A stretch of DNA of 64,000 bases from assembly GCF_024713975.1 (NCBI RefSeq), contig NC_091099.1, positions 12,195,501 through 12,259,500 on the forward strand, written 5' to 3'. The stretch is from Paralichthys olivaceus (taxonomy: Eukaryota; Chordata; Actinopteri; Pleuronectiformes; Paralichthyidae). The first letter of the stretch is position 1. Every line of letters starts with the position of its first letter. A program made the position numbers and the translations under genes. Positions 1 to 11,978 of the stretch are shown in pieces. The notes below the pieces were generated by a model. It saw only the letters and a list, made by a program, of their open reading frames with translations. It was not told where the DNA came from and did no database searches.

Positions 1-74
1 TTATTGGACCTTATTAGAGAGTGATCCACTACTCAGAAGTATGTGTGCTGGCACATAGGCGTGTACGGCTGGTG

Positions 75-110
75 TGGGGGGGGTGGGGGGGGTGGGGGGG
101 GGGGGGGGGT
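75..110 (+). repeat. G-rich homopolymer tract (G4-capable)
   Basis: An almost pure run of G interrupted by single T residues, with at least three separate G-runs of seven or more. Such a tract can fold into a G-quadruplex in vitro. It may also be collapsed or miscounted in assembly. Confidence 0.8.
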
Positions 111-519
111 GTGATTAGTGGGTTTCATTTTGATTGAATGGGTTGAAGGACATGCACTGTGGTCACTGTGTGTGTGAATCTGTAAGTCTGACTGTGGCCC
201 GATATGATCAGGCGGATGTTTAGAGAACTGGACCGTGGAGGATTCAATAGAAAAAATAGAGATGTGGATCCTGGAGTGAGTCTGCACAGCTGGGATGTTT
301 GTGTTGAGTGAGTCTGAACTAAGTCTTCCTCATAAAGGTGCAAAACATGTTGCATGATTTCATTTTCCAGCCAGACATCATTGTGGTCAAATGTTGGAGC
401 ATCTTGGGATCATTTCTCCTTTAAATAGTCTTGCAATGATTTTATTTTATTTATACCTTGCGTAATTCTAATGCTAATACAATTAATATCTGATCAGTAA
501 CACACCGGGTGGTAAAGTG

Positions 520-600
520 AGATGTCTGTGCTGAAGTGTCGTTGGGCAAGACAGTGAAAACAAGATTGCTCCGAGTGGCAGAAGAGAACCTTGCGTTGCA
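520..600 (+). mobile_element. degraded SINE fragment
   Basis: The segment around 531-560 reads gaagtgtcgttgggcaagac and continues into a 'gattgctccgagtggc' stretch. This matches the body of the tRNA-derived SINE seen better preserved at 4403-4672. The tRNA-like head is mostly lost. The call rests on similarity to that second copy and on my memory of percomorph SINEs. Confidence 0.45.
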
Positions 601-1258
601 GTGTGTTTGAAATAATGAATCCGAGGCAAAAATTTGTAAACCTCTTTGCAAACTGCTGTGGTTAAAATGTTCTGTATATATGTATTTTCCCCCACAGCTA
701 CCATTTACTAATCGCCTGTAAATTGCTGATGAATCCCAATATCAGAGGTTTAGCAGCTGCTGTTTGATCATCTGTCCTGCACTGAGGTCATTCCTCTAAT
801 TTCATGGACAGGTTGTAATCCAGTGGTCCACAGCCTCTGCAATTGATTTTCCCATGAAACCTGATAATTGGCTTAACTCTGATGATTATCAGGTACCGAT
901 CCCAACGGTTAATACATTATTATGCTCATTTCTTTTAATACTTTGCATGTTCACAGGGTTTCCAGGCTTGATATAATGGGATTTTCCTTCAAAACGGCCT
1001 CATTGTCTCACAAAGTCATGTACTTACAGGTTTAGAGGAGGCTCATCTGGTTACGTCAGGACAAGTAGCAGCAGGAGTTTAGTGCAAAGAGTAAAGAAGA
1101 CTCTATCCATACATGCTGCAGTCATAACTCTGAAACAAATGTTCTCTGTTGTAATTTGACATGCATGTACTGGTTGAAGTGATGAAGTAAAGTACACAGT
1201 GTTACTCGTGTTATGTGTGTTATGTTTCTTACCTGTGTGTGTTAATGTTTTTATGCAG

Positions 1259-4200
1259 AGGTCAAATGGCATCAGGTTTAGCCGGCTGCACATCCCGTGG
1301 CCGATACTCAGCCGAGAAGCAGAACTTCAGAAGATTAAAGTTGCTGTGAAAAAGGTCAGAAGTGGTAGTTTGATATCACATAACTTGGGGTTTACATTAC
1401 ATTCGAGTGACATGAAGAGAAACAAACCTGACAGAGTGGGACTGAGTAGATTCGATCCCAAAAAACTGTGTGTGTGTTTTTAATCGAGCAGAAGTGTGAG
1501 TTGCGGAAACGGACGGGCATCGCTGGGATTTGGGACTCCATTGTGAGCAAAGTCAGTTCACCGTTTCAACCGGACGTCCCCGACTTTGACGTCCACAGGG
1601 ACTCGCAGACAGGCACCCATTTCAAAACCCTCAAACACCCTTTCATCAGAGACAAGCTCCACCTGTGAGTACCTGCGCTGAGTCGTCCTCTTGGCTTCAG
1701 ATAGAACCATCATATCTAAACCACCTGCAGCCTGTGTGCTCTTATCGTCCTTATCATGACACCGTGCAGCTCTCACATAGATGAAACTGAAATGGAAAAT
1801 GTATAATATATATTGTGCTGGGACACAGAAACAAAAGAAACCATATGATATCCACATGATGAGCATGTCTGCTGCTAACTGTGACTGCCTCCTGCCATTT
1901 CCTGCAGGTATGACATCAAATCAACAGAAACATTATTTGATAATACAACGCGCAGCAGAATAGTGAGTCCAGAAACACTTCCTCCAATATTTTTTTGTCT
2001 TTTTTGCAATCTCATGTGAGCTCACGTGATTTATATCATGCTTCCAGGTGGCTGAGATTATTTCACGCATTACCTGCAGACAAACTATCCAAACCACTGG
2101 TGAGGTCCAATTCTGGCTGTGATTTTCATCCTTGTAATGTTTATGTGCTTCCAGTCATTGGACTTAATGCTGTCAATATGCCAGCAGTCACGCAACTCAC
2201 TGTGTCCATGTCCATTGTGTTACACACAATCCTTTGTGTCACTAGGCATCAACTCATTATTGGCTCGGGGTGTCTACGAATCTGCCTTCCCTCTGCATGA
2301 TGTGAGTGCAACAAAAATAGCAACATCCCTGTACACTGTGATGTTGAATTCATGCTATTGTAGATTTTCTTCATAGGCTCTTTTGTATGTATTTGAATAT
2401 ATATATATACACCAATGTTTTTTTTGTATGTTTCATGTTCTGTTAAAAACAGCGTTTATTGTGTCATATAGTCAATATATTTGCTTTTTTATGGGGATAA
2501 TTACAAAAAACAATGGTATCTAAAGAATTTTAATAGAATAATATCCCAAAATCAAATCTGCATCAAACATGACATGCATATAAAAAACTGTCCCATTTAA
2601 AGCTGGTAACCTTTTTTCTTCAGGGGTCGTTCACAAGGAGAGGACGGAAAGATCAGCGAAATGACAGACAGGTGAGTTGAGTGGCTTTGACAAATGTTCA
2701 CAAACAACCTACAACATTTAGAGGATTTACTGGAGATGATGATATTCATGCTTCTCAAGAGAGGAACTGTCGACACTATTAGAATCCAGATTTGTCCGTG
2801 ACAAGGGATGTGGTTTTTTTTAGGATTCAAATCTCCGACATCACGGTTGATCTTCAGACCTCTCAGAAACTGCACAAAATTAAATATGATGAATTTGAAC
2901 TGTTTAAAATAGAAGTGGGGTCTAAAGTCATGCACATTTCATTGTCATCATAAATCATAAAGAACCTGGTCGCTAACCCTAGCAAATACAAATATTCGAC
3001 TTTTGATCATTTGTTTTTCATTTATAGAACATATGCATTAGTGTTCATTGATTCTGTGTCTGACTCCTCTGCCCTTAATATTTAATGATTGAACTGTTAT
3101 TACCTGTTAATATCAGTTAATTGTTAATCCTATAATATATTATGGTTCATTTTGTATCCCTGTACTATGATCATGTGCTTGTGTTCCTTCAGCTCCTGCA
3201 TGAAGAATGGGCTAACTATGGAGTAATGCATAAATACCAGCCTGTGGACCTGATCAGGTACTTACTCTAAATCTAAGTCTGGACATAGCTTGTGATGGAA
3301 TTGTTCAATTTGACAGCTGGTATAAAACTGTTGGAGGAACCATACTGAGGATCTTTCTGTTCAAATGGTACAAGTGGGGCTAAGATGACGGTGCCAGAGA
3401 AAAGGTGACGGGGTTATTAACATCAAAAGTAATTATTCTCTCAGGTTTAGTGCTTCATATTAGATGAATAATTCATTATGATTAAATTTGGCATTTTGAC
3501 ATCAGATTGGTTCAAGATGGAAGCTCACATTGTCTAAAATGGAAAGTATGTGTACTCTGAGGAGCACAAAGTACTTGAATAACAATCAGCTGTTTAACTT
3601 TTTGTATTTCCTGTTTTAGTTATTCTTAGAGAACCATGAATTACAGCTAACTTCATAGGACAGAAGCAAATACTTTGTAGAGACCTTTATACATACCTTT
3701 ATTTTGACAGGAAATACTTTGGAGAGCAGATCGGCTTGTACTTTGCCTGGCTGGGTGTTTATACTCAGCTCCTCATCCCTCCCTCTGTCCTGGGCATCAT
3801 TGTCTTCCTGTATGGCATTTTCACTGTGGACACCAATGTACCCAGGTAGGCAGACACATGCATTCTCATCAAAAGCACATTGTTTTATCATTGTACATGT
3901 AATGATATTTTTCCCGTCTTCATTTATTTCAGTCAGGAGACGTGCGATGACCACCTGAACATCACCATGTGTCCCCTGTGTGACGGAGTGTGTGACTACT
4001 GGCTCCTCAGCTCTGTGTGCTCACTGGCCCGAACCTCATACCTGTTTGACAATGGAGCCACTGTCTTCTTCGCTATTTTCATGTCTCTGTGGGGTAATAT
4101 GCCTTCCTCATAATGAACCATTAATGTGGACTGAGGGAAGAAGCCAGAGTTCCCAGAGATAACTCATGTAGACGCTGGGAATATATATCAATTCCACCTG

Positions 4201-7200
4201 CCCCTAAATGCAATAAAGAACATTTTATACATAAATAGTAAATGTATATATATTCAGCAAGTCTCTGTACTGGAAACAGAGCTGAATACAAATGAGGTGC
4301 CGTTAATATATCATTACCCTTTGTTGAAGAAGGACTAGTTGCTTTTTCTCTCTTTATTCTTCTAACTTTATTGTACAGTTTCAACATTGTTTAAAAATGT
4401 GCGGGGTTTCTGTGGCTAAGCGGTAAAGTGGTCTTCCTCCAACCAGAAGATTGACGGTTCAATCTCAGTCTTCCCATCTGCATGCCGAAGTGTCCTTGGG
4501 CAAGATGCTGAACTTGCCCAAGGACACTTGGAATGGCCCATCACAGAAAAAAGTGCTGCCCATAGATGCATTGTATGAGTGTGTGTGTGTGAATGGCAAG
4601 TGAGAGTGGAGAGTGTGAGTGGTCATCAAGACTAGAAAAGTGTTATATAAATACAGACCATTTTCATTGGAGTGATTTTTTATCCTCTTGTAGCTGCCTG
4701 TTTCCTGGAGCACTGGAAAAGGCGACAGATGTGTCTGAAACATACCTGGGACCTCACCAGCTTGGAAGATGAGGAGGTACAAAAAACAGATGAAGAATAC
4801 TGCACATACACATACTGCACTATAAACACACACACATATGTATATTTGGACACAGACAGTCTGAGCCTTGTCGCTTGTTTTTCTTTGTCTCATGATATTA
4901 GTCATTTTTGCCCGGTTAATATTTTTCACTTTCTATTTTGGTATTAGCTGTGTTTGCTAAAGTGCCGAGTCAGGCAAGATGAGAATACTGACCTCATGGC
5001 CCGGGTCATTTGTGACGACAGAGATCAGTTGAGGTTTAGTTTGCAGATTATGATTTGTCTCAAAACAGAGCCCTCTCCTCTAACACACACACACACATCC
5101 ATGCATTAACAACACTTCTTACCCTGTGAAGAGCTGTAATGGGATTGGTCTGTTCTTAAAGCAGCACACTTGCCTGATAAGGTGACACAGCAGGGTCACA
5201 GCATCGACACTCTGAGTCTAATGCAACACTTTCTCTCTCTCTGTCTCTCTCTGTCTCTCTTCCATTCTATCTTCCCCCATGCTGCCTGAAGGAGCGAGTC
5301 CAGGTGGGCAGGTTTCTGTTCCCATTAAATATCCTAACACTCGGGTCAAGAAGTGAAATAAAATTGTCTTTAAATTAGTCCCACTGTGGGTAAATTTACC
5401 ATGTTACAGCAGCAAAGAGGGGGTGGTGAAATACACACTTAGTAAAAGTAATAAATATGTGAAACAAAATTCAATATAAACAAAAGAATCTATGAAAAAT
5501 AAAAAGTGATATGTACTACGTAAACAAAATGTGTAACAGTATTGCACATGTATTAATTAAAAATTGTGAGTGCACTAGGATGTGGTTTATGAAACTGTGT
5601 CGTTACTAATATTTATTATTTAATTTTAATAATTAGTTATTTTATTTTATTTTTTTATCAAAACATGTATTGGTATTTATTAAAAAATTTATTTATAAAT
5701 GAGAGAACCTTGTGGAATCTCTAAAAAAATATTAAAAACTGTGAGAGAACATTGGAATATATGTGTGGGGTGAATTTATTGCCTTAAGTTCATGCAGGAA
5801 CAATATTTTTTGTAGCTATAAATACTGTAAAGTTGTGAGTAGCTAAAGGATCAATAGTGGGGTCTGAGGGTGATAATATTTCTGAATGTGATGTGCAAAT
5901 GCTTTAACGTGTGTGTGTGTGTGTTGGCTGCAGGAGGAGCTGAGGCCTGAATATGAAGAAGCTCTACAGGAGAAGAAAGCGAAGATGAAAGCGCAGTCGA
6001 AGAAGAAGGTATTTTATCTGAGTGTGTTTTCAGTTGCAGATGCAGTTTAATGACTTGTAACACAAACTTCACTCACTGTTTTTAACGACACTTTTTTGGT
6101 GTGTGTTCTCTGGTGCAGTTGACTCAGGCTGGAGATGGTGCAGACAGAGAAACGGACCAGATGCTGGCATCTCAGGTATCACTGCACCGCTTGGTGTGAG
6201 TTGCTGGTGGGAGGACGAGGGTGAAAGGGCAGAGCTGGGCTTATTTAAACTTGCTCTGCATTTATTACACTAACACAGATCTAATGTCCTCAGTTAGAAG
6301 ACTCTCGGCGACGGTAAACAAGAATATTGCTGATCGAGCAGATACAGGAGCCCATCGCAGGGTTCTGCGTCTAAAATAAAAGTTGCAGTCGTAACGCGAC
6401 TGCATCAGTTTCTGTCAGCGGATGGAGAGGAAACCCCCTTCACCTGCTGTGGGTGGTTGAGTCCAAAGCTGCTTACCTGGCTGAGATTAGCCCAGATTAC
6501 TGATGGAGAGAGGAGAGGGAGGGGGGAGAGGAGGAAGGGGATTTCTGTCCTTTCAGATGGCAAACATGCGCAAATAACGTCTGTGTGCAGAACATGTGCT
6601 CAGCATTCCTGCACAGTACACACTGTACACACACAACTGCATATATCAATATGTATTTTTTACTGTGTACCAAATTAATATGCATGTTTCTCCTCACAGC
6701 AAGAGCCTGAGTCTCTGGACATTGAGGATCACCTGTCAGGTTACCTCATCAATGTGTCCACATTACTGCTACTGGTACTGTATTTATACTGTTGAACAAC
6801 TATTTATAATTCTTATTATTTTGTTGTTTTCACATCACATAATATTTCATGATTTTTATGTCGATCTCAGGCTTTTTTTATTCACGTTATAAAAATATTA
6901 GTTTATACACATATTTTATTTATCTACATGATTCCCTCACAGTTCCTATATCCATTCATTTCTCATCCAGCTACAATCTTAACAGTAGTGATCCTAGTTT
7001 ATTACTCAGTCCAATGAAATATGACAGAATGCTGAAAATAGATATTAAAAATACACAAATATTCCTCCAGATAGGAATATCTAAAGTTTTTAAGTTGTGT
7101 AACCGTGTCTTTTCTGTGCATTCAGATCTTCGTGACCTTCTCGGCAGTGTTCGGGGTGGCGGTTTACCGCATCTGCATGTTAAGCGTGTGGTCCATGAAT

Positions 7201-8840
7201 CCTGATCCTGAGGCCAAGGCCAGCGTGAGGATGACCGTCACGACCACGGGCATCATCCTCAACATGCTGGTCGTTCTGGTGCTGGAGGAGGTTTATGGAG
7301 CAATCGCTGTGTGGCTCACTGAACTGGGTATTGTATTTTATCATGTTATCAAGTGAAGGCTTAAAAATGTATGAGTAAGAAAATAGTGATATGTTGGATA
7401 ATGACTGAATATGTATATGAAGTTAACAAACAAGAAGATAGTAATGTGCATTAATCTTCTACATGTGCATTGTGTATTTGAATATACATATTGTAGTCAA
7501 GGTCATTTTAGTTATTTACTATAGGCTTTTTATATGTATTATATATTATTATATAGGCTTATTAAAGACACAGATATAATAAAATTAACTTTAACTCTAC
7601 GACACAGATTGTTTCAAAGTCAAAGGCCATGTTACTGATTTAGAAAGTTTAGATTAAAGTCATTCATTGTAAGTGAAACAACCATCAAAAAAAGTTGTGT
7701 GTAACACGATGATGAGGATGATGATGAGGATGAGGATGATGATCTTATATTTGTTCCTCCGACAGAACTCCCGAAGACAAAGGAAGAATTTGAAGAGCGG
7801 CTGATCTTCAAATCTTTCTTTCTCAAATCCATGAACGCCTTTGCACCTATTTTCTATGTGGCCTTCTTCAAGGGCAGGTGTGTGTCTCTTTCTTTCATTT
7901 GTCTTCACTCATCATCCTTTGTCTTTGGTTTCTCATCACGTGACTCGATCTTCTCCTCCTGCAGGTTTGCTGGGCGGCCTGGTGATTATGTTTACGTCTT
8001 TGGACACTATCGAATGGAGGAAGTGGGTTCACATACACACGTTATTCATTATTCCTTGTGTATGTGGGCGCCTGAGTCTTGTATTAAATGTGTCATATAT
8101 GCTCCACAGTGTGCTCCTCCAGGCTGCCTCATTGAACTTTGCATCCAGCTCAGCATGATCATGCTTGGCAAGCAACTAATTCAAAATAACGTCTTTGAGG
8201 TCCTCATACCGTATGTGTTTTTTTTATTCACCAAAGTTTTGCCTCATGATGTATTTGCTGTGACTCTATCATTGATGTGTCTTTGTACTTGGTTTTGCAG
8301 TAAGCTGAAAAAGATGTACAGAACAATACAGGAGGAAAAAGGAAAGAAAAGAGCAGCAGACGATGAGGACAATGAAACAGAAGAGAGGAGACCAAAACAA
8401 CAGTTTGACAAAGATTTCACTCTTGAACCATTTGAGGGTGTCACCCCAGAGTACATGGAGATGAGTGAGTCTCTCTCTGTCTCTTGATTCAGTCGCTCAA
8501 CTGCTCCTGGAGTCAAACGGTGTGTCTTTAGCCCTCTCTGTGTGTACCTGTTTGTATGTGCAGTAATCCAGTACGGGTTCGTGTCTCTGTTCGTGGCCTC
8601 CTTCCCGCTGGCACCAGCGTTTGCCCTGCTCAACAACGTCATCGAGATTCGCCTCGACGCTGCAAAATTCGTCACTGAGATCCGGCGGCCCGATGCTGTG
8701 AGGTGTAAAGACATAGGTACAGATCACACATGTGACATCACTTCTTTGTCTCTGTCAGTATCTGTGTGAAATCTGAAATACCTAATCTGTCCTGTGACTT
8801 TTAATCACTTTCTTTTTCTTTACTCCACTCTGCCCCTTTT

Positions 8841-8911
<71 letters not shown>

Positions 8912-9036
8912 TTCTTCCTGCCTGTCACACACATGGACGCACACACTTTCCTCTCTCTTTTAATGCACACGCTTACTCCAGGGATTTGGTACAACATTCT
9001 CTGCGGAATCAGCAAGTTCTCTGTCATTACCAATGT

Positions 9037-9124
<88 letters not shown>

Positions 9125-11978
9125 TGACATGAGATTGCTTCAGGAGGTAAAGGGGGTGGGGTGTTCTACCAACATGAAGACCAGTGGTTTGATTCCCACA
9201 ACATACCGAACGTGTGAAAAAGAGTGCTGTGTATGAATGTGTATTTGTGCATGAATGTGCCTCCACATGTAAATAAATGTTAATAAATGCATTCATTCAT
9301 TTTTCTTACATTATCAAATACATTTTGTATCTTTTCTTTTTCATTGCAACCCAGTTACTTTTTGAACAGCCTCATGTGCTCAGTGTGCCTGGCAGCGTTT
9401 TTGTTTACAATCGTTTTTTTTTACTTTAGTATCTCTAATTTAAACGTGTGTACTAAAGACAAGTAACAAATGTGTTGAATGTATTTGCATCGTCATAAAA
9501 CATTTGCAAACTAATGTTAATTAATTTCCATTAATGAAATTGCAGTCATGTCTTCTTCCTGTCCCTCTTTGAGCCATTACTGCACTATATTGAAAATGAT
9601 CAGTAGTACAACAGTATCACAAGAGAGATGGAGAGAGTTCAAGTCATTTTGGTAAAAGTATCATATTTGTATTAGTTAGATGTTGTTATTGATTGTGCAT
9701 TATTTGCCTTAATGAATGGGGCTTTAGCTGTTAATGAACTCTACGTGAGCACATGGTTATGTGTTATATATGTGATACTACAGTGCTGTTAATCCCATCG
9801 TCTGTTTGTCTCCTCAGGCTTTTGTCATCTCCTTCACGTCAGAGTTTGTTCCACGAATTGTTTACCAGTACATGTACAGTGTGAACGGCACCATGAGCGG
9901 CTACACCGAGCACTCCCTGTCCTACTTTAATGTCAGCAACTTCCCAGTGGGCACCGCACCCACCACCACCCTTATCTCCGGAGTCTCCATGTGCAGGTGA
10001 CTTTCTTAACCTTGACCTGCCTGGAGCTTCTTGTAAGCAGCAGCTTAACTCTTACTTTACCTAAATCCCAAACTTGTCTGGAGTTTTCATGGCTTTCTAA
10101 GATTTAGAAAGAAAGATTTTTGTTTAATCATCTTAGTTCATGTTGACCTTTAGGTGCCTCCTCACTAATACCCAGACTGTTGTGTTTTTCAGGTATAAGG
10201 ACTACAGAGACCCACCGTGGGCACCAGACGCCTACACCTTCTCAAAACAGTACTGGTCTGTCCTGGCAGCAAAACTAGCCTTTGTAATATTCTTCCAGGT
10301 ACGAAAAATTATATTATACAATGTTGGTTGTTTGAAAATAGTGGTGGTGTCAGATCCCTGAGTCTTTCTTGAAAAAAAACCTTTGCCCATTTGCTGTGTG
10401 TCTTTCTTCAGTAGTTTAAACCTCTAATATCTCTGTAAACAAATCATATACCATGTATAAAGATGGGAGACACATTCAGAATCAGGTCTGAACAGGGCCA
10501 AAGTGAATTCGTAATCTATTTTCCCTCTTATACAGCCAATTGTACTTATTAAACCTAGAAATGTAAAACCAAATCGAATTTGTAACTGACCTTATCTTTT
10601 TCCCTACAGAACCTCGCTATGTTCCTCAGCATGTTGGTCGCCTGGATGATCCCAGACGTGCCGCGCTCTCTGAGGGAACAGCTGAAGAAAGAGAACATGA
10701 TGCTGATGGAGTTTCTGCTGAATCAAGACCAGGAAGCAAGTGCCAAATCCCATATCCCCAAACGCTCCATCCCCTGCTTCCCCACCAATGTAGACATTGT
10801 GGTGGAGGCGCCACTAGAAGAGCAAGAGGAGGAGAAGGAGGAGGAGGAGGAGGAGGAAGAAACGGTGGCGGTAAATGTGGAGGAACCCAGAGCGAGGAGT
10901 GACAGTTATCCAGAGTTTGGGGAGACGTTCATAGAAGTTGAAGAAAATAGACAAATAGAGCGCGAAGGTGAAGCAGTGGATGACGGAGGAGAGATGGATG
11001 TGGGAGGAAAGGATGATGATGGTGAACGAAATGAGGAGGGTGGAAAGGGAGATGATGAGCAAGAGGAGGTGGAGGAAAAAGAAGAAGAGAAGAATGAGAT
11101 GAAGGAAGATGAGATGAAGGAAGATGAGATGAAGGAAGATGAAATGAAGGAAGATGAGATGAATTTTAGCGTTGATCTGGACACCATCATGAGCGATCTG
11201 GGGCTGTTAGGTGAGAGGATGACTGTTACATTTGCTCTCCATTTTGACAAGAGTTGTCTCATTTATGTCTTGACTCTAATTCTTCTTCTTTTCTTATCAT
11301 GTAGATGAGGAACCCTCTACAAGCAAAGCTATGGATACAGGGTTTCCTCATTCAGCCTCCAAACAGGAATACCAGAGGGAGCAGGAGCCTCCGTCACATC
11401 CGCCATCTCAAAGAGGCTCCTCTGAGAGCGTGAAGGGCTCCCATGCTGATGTTACAACACCAGATATGAACACGCCGCTCTTCTCACTGATCGCTCCTCC
11501 TCCCAGAGAGCCAGGCACACGGGTGAAGGCTCGTTGCTCCACCCTGCCTTCCCGTCACACAGGGGCCGAGGCTTGTTACAGCCTGCCTCGGCCCAGTCAC
11601 TCCACCAGCCTCACCAGGTTCCAGCCGGCAGCCTCACTCACTCCTCTGATTTCCCTGCAGAAGTCGTCGCTGTCGGCTTTGTCCAGCCCTTTCTCTCCCC
11701 CGTGCACACCAGTGTCACCTTCACCCACACAGGCCCCATCAGTCAACTCTGAGTCCCCACAGCCCACAGCCCCCAGCGAACTGTTTGTACTGAAGGGCCC
11801 TCCACCCCAAATGCCACGCTCCAGGGGCAAAGCCCGGTGCTCCACCCTGCCGCCGCGACAAAGAGCCCCCGGTCCTGAGGAGCACTCCACCAAGCCTAGC
11901 CACTCCACCAGCTTCACGAAGCTGGGAGACCGCATCCCCCCCTCCCCCAGTGAACTGAAGCGCAACTCGCTGGTATGA
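1259..11978 (+). CDS. anoctamin of the ANO1/ANO2 (TMEM16A/B) group, 5'-partial
   Basis: Calcium-activated chloride channel family protein of the plasma membrane. In-frame GT-AG exons: 1259-1354, 1492-1664, 1908-1962, 2048-2099, 2246-2301, 2624-2671, 3193-3257, 3711-3845, 3933-4093, 4694-4776, 5934-6008, 6119-6175, 6700-6774, 7126-7327, 7766-7877, 7965-8022, 8110-8210, 8301-8464, 8564-8716, 8982-9034, 9818-9996, 10193-10298, 10610-11210, 11305-11978. They sum to 1177 residues plus stop. The dimerisation region ([15 protein letters not shown]) precedes ten membrane segments. All six calcium-site residues of TMEM16A have counterparts: N527 and E531 (QNNVFE), E585 and E588 (PEYMEM), E617 and D621 (EIRLD). 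The extracellular loop keeps the MCPLCD cysteines. Diagnostic residues are split between ANO1 (GDYVY, IWYNIL) and ANO2 (RPDAVR, FSKQYW, KFSVI), so I do not assign an orthologue. The cytosolic tail of about 400 residues is far longer than in mammalian ANO1/2, with an acidic block and a Pro/Ser-rich duplicated block. Confidence 0.93.
4403..4672 (+). mobile_element. tRNA-derived SINE in anoctamin intron 10
   Basis: A tRNA-like head (gtggctaagcggtaaagtgg, then a B-box-like gacggttcaatctc) is followed by the body 'cgaagtgtccttgggcaag', a tgtgtgtgtgtgaatgg stretch, and a tail with gtcatcaagactagaaaagt and tatataaat. This order is typical of percomorph tRNA SINEs. The copy lies in sense orientation just upstream of exon 10 (4694). 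It carries an unusual 17-bp inverted repeat, listed separately. I do not know the formal family name. Confidence 0.7.
4488..4529. repeat. perfect 17-bp inverted repeat (hairpin) inside the SINE
   Basis: The left arm aagtgtccttgggcaag (4488-4504) and right arm cttgcccaaggacactt (4513-4529) are exact reverse complements around an 8-base loop. The right arm replaces the sequence that normally follows 'gggcaagacactgaac' in this SINE type, so it looks like a local inverted duplication. Confidence 0.9.
8843..8911 (+). repeat. (TGTC)n microsatellite
   Basis: About 17 nearly perfect tetranucleotide units in the anoctamin intron between exons 19 and 20, about 70 bp before the exon 20 acceptor. Confidence 0.95.
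9039..9122 (+). repeat. (GT)n microsatellite starting 4 bp after a splice donor
   Basis: About 42 uninterrupted GT units begin within the donor region of anoctamin exon 20 (exon end 9034, donor gtaagt). Alternating purine-pyrimidine runs of this length can adopt Z-DNA and are often length-polymorphic. Confidence 0.95.
9127..9300 (+). mobile_element. SINE-like fragment with a tRNA-type B-box
   Basis: After the GT run comes 'cttcaggaggtaaagggggt', then 'agtggtttgattccc', which resembles a tRNA A-box/B-box pair. The segment ends in an AT-rich aaataaatgttaataaatg tail. It is shorter and more diverged than the copy at 4403-4672, so the assignment is tentative. Confidence 0.45.
11094..11163 (+). 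repeat. 15-bp coding tandem repeat (MKEDE)
   Basis: Four to five nearly identical 15-bp units (gatgaaggaagatga phase) in anoctamin exon 23 encode repeated Glu-Met-Lys-Glu-Asp. They sit at the end of a strongly acidic segment of the cytosolic tail. As a multiple-of-three repeat it can change in copy number without breaking the frame. Confidence 0.9.

Larger units (their letters stand above)
1..1258. other. 5' flank or upstream intron of the anoctamin gene
   Basis: I see no exon I can support here. The first recognisable anoctamin exon begins at 1259 with a phase-0 acceptor and no start codon, so the first coding exons (the N-terminal cytosolic part, roughly 100 or more residues in ANO1/ANO2) lie left of the window or are too divergent to find. 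The stretch holds a poly-G tract near the left end and a degraded SINE fragment near 520-600. The rest is AT-rich intron-like sequence. Confidence 0.5.

Noticed and set aside
4403..4460. Functional tRNA gene
   Set aside because: It has A- and B-box-like parts, but the acceptor stem does not pair and a SINE body follows, so it is a SINE head.
4949..5036. Possible extra anoctamin exon after an acceptor-like 'ttggtattag'
   Set aside because: The frame is open, but there is no good donor (only gtcatt), and the translation does not resemble the linker of any anoctamin I know. Joining exon 10 directly to the exon at 5934 keeps frame and family sequence (LEDEE then [11 protein letters not shown]).
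8794..9132. Open frames of repeated Cys-Leu-Ser-Val and Cys-Val
   Set aside because: They are translations of TGTC and GT microsatellites inside an intron.
10626..11262. Long open frames on the minus strand opposite anoctamin exon 23
   Set aside because: They are low-complexity Ser/Leu-rich mirrors of the Glu-rich plus-strand code, with no family resemblance.
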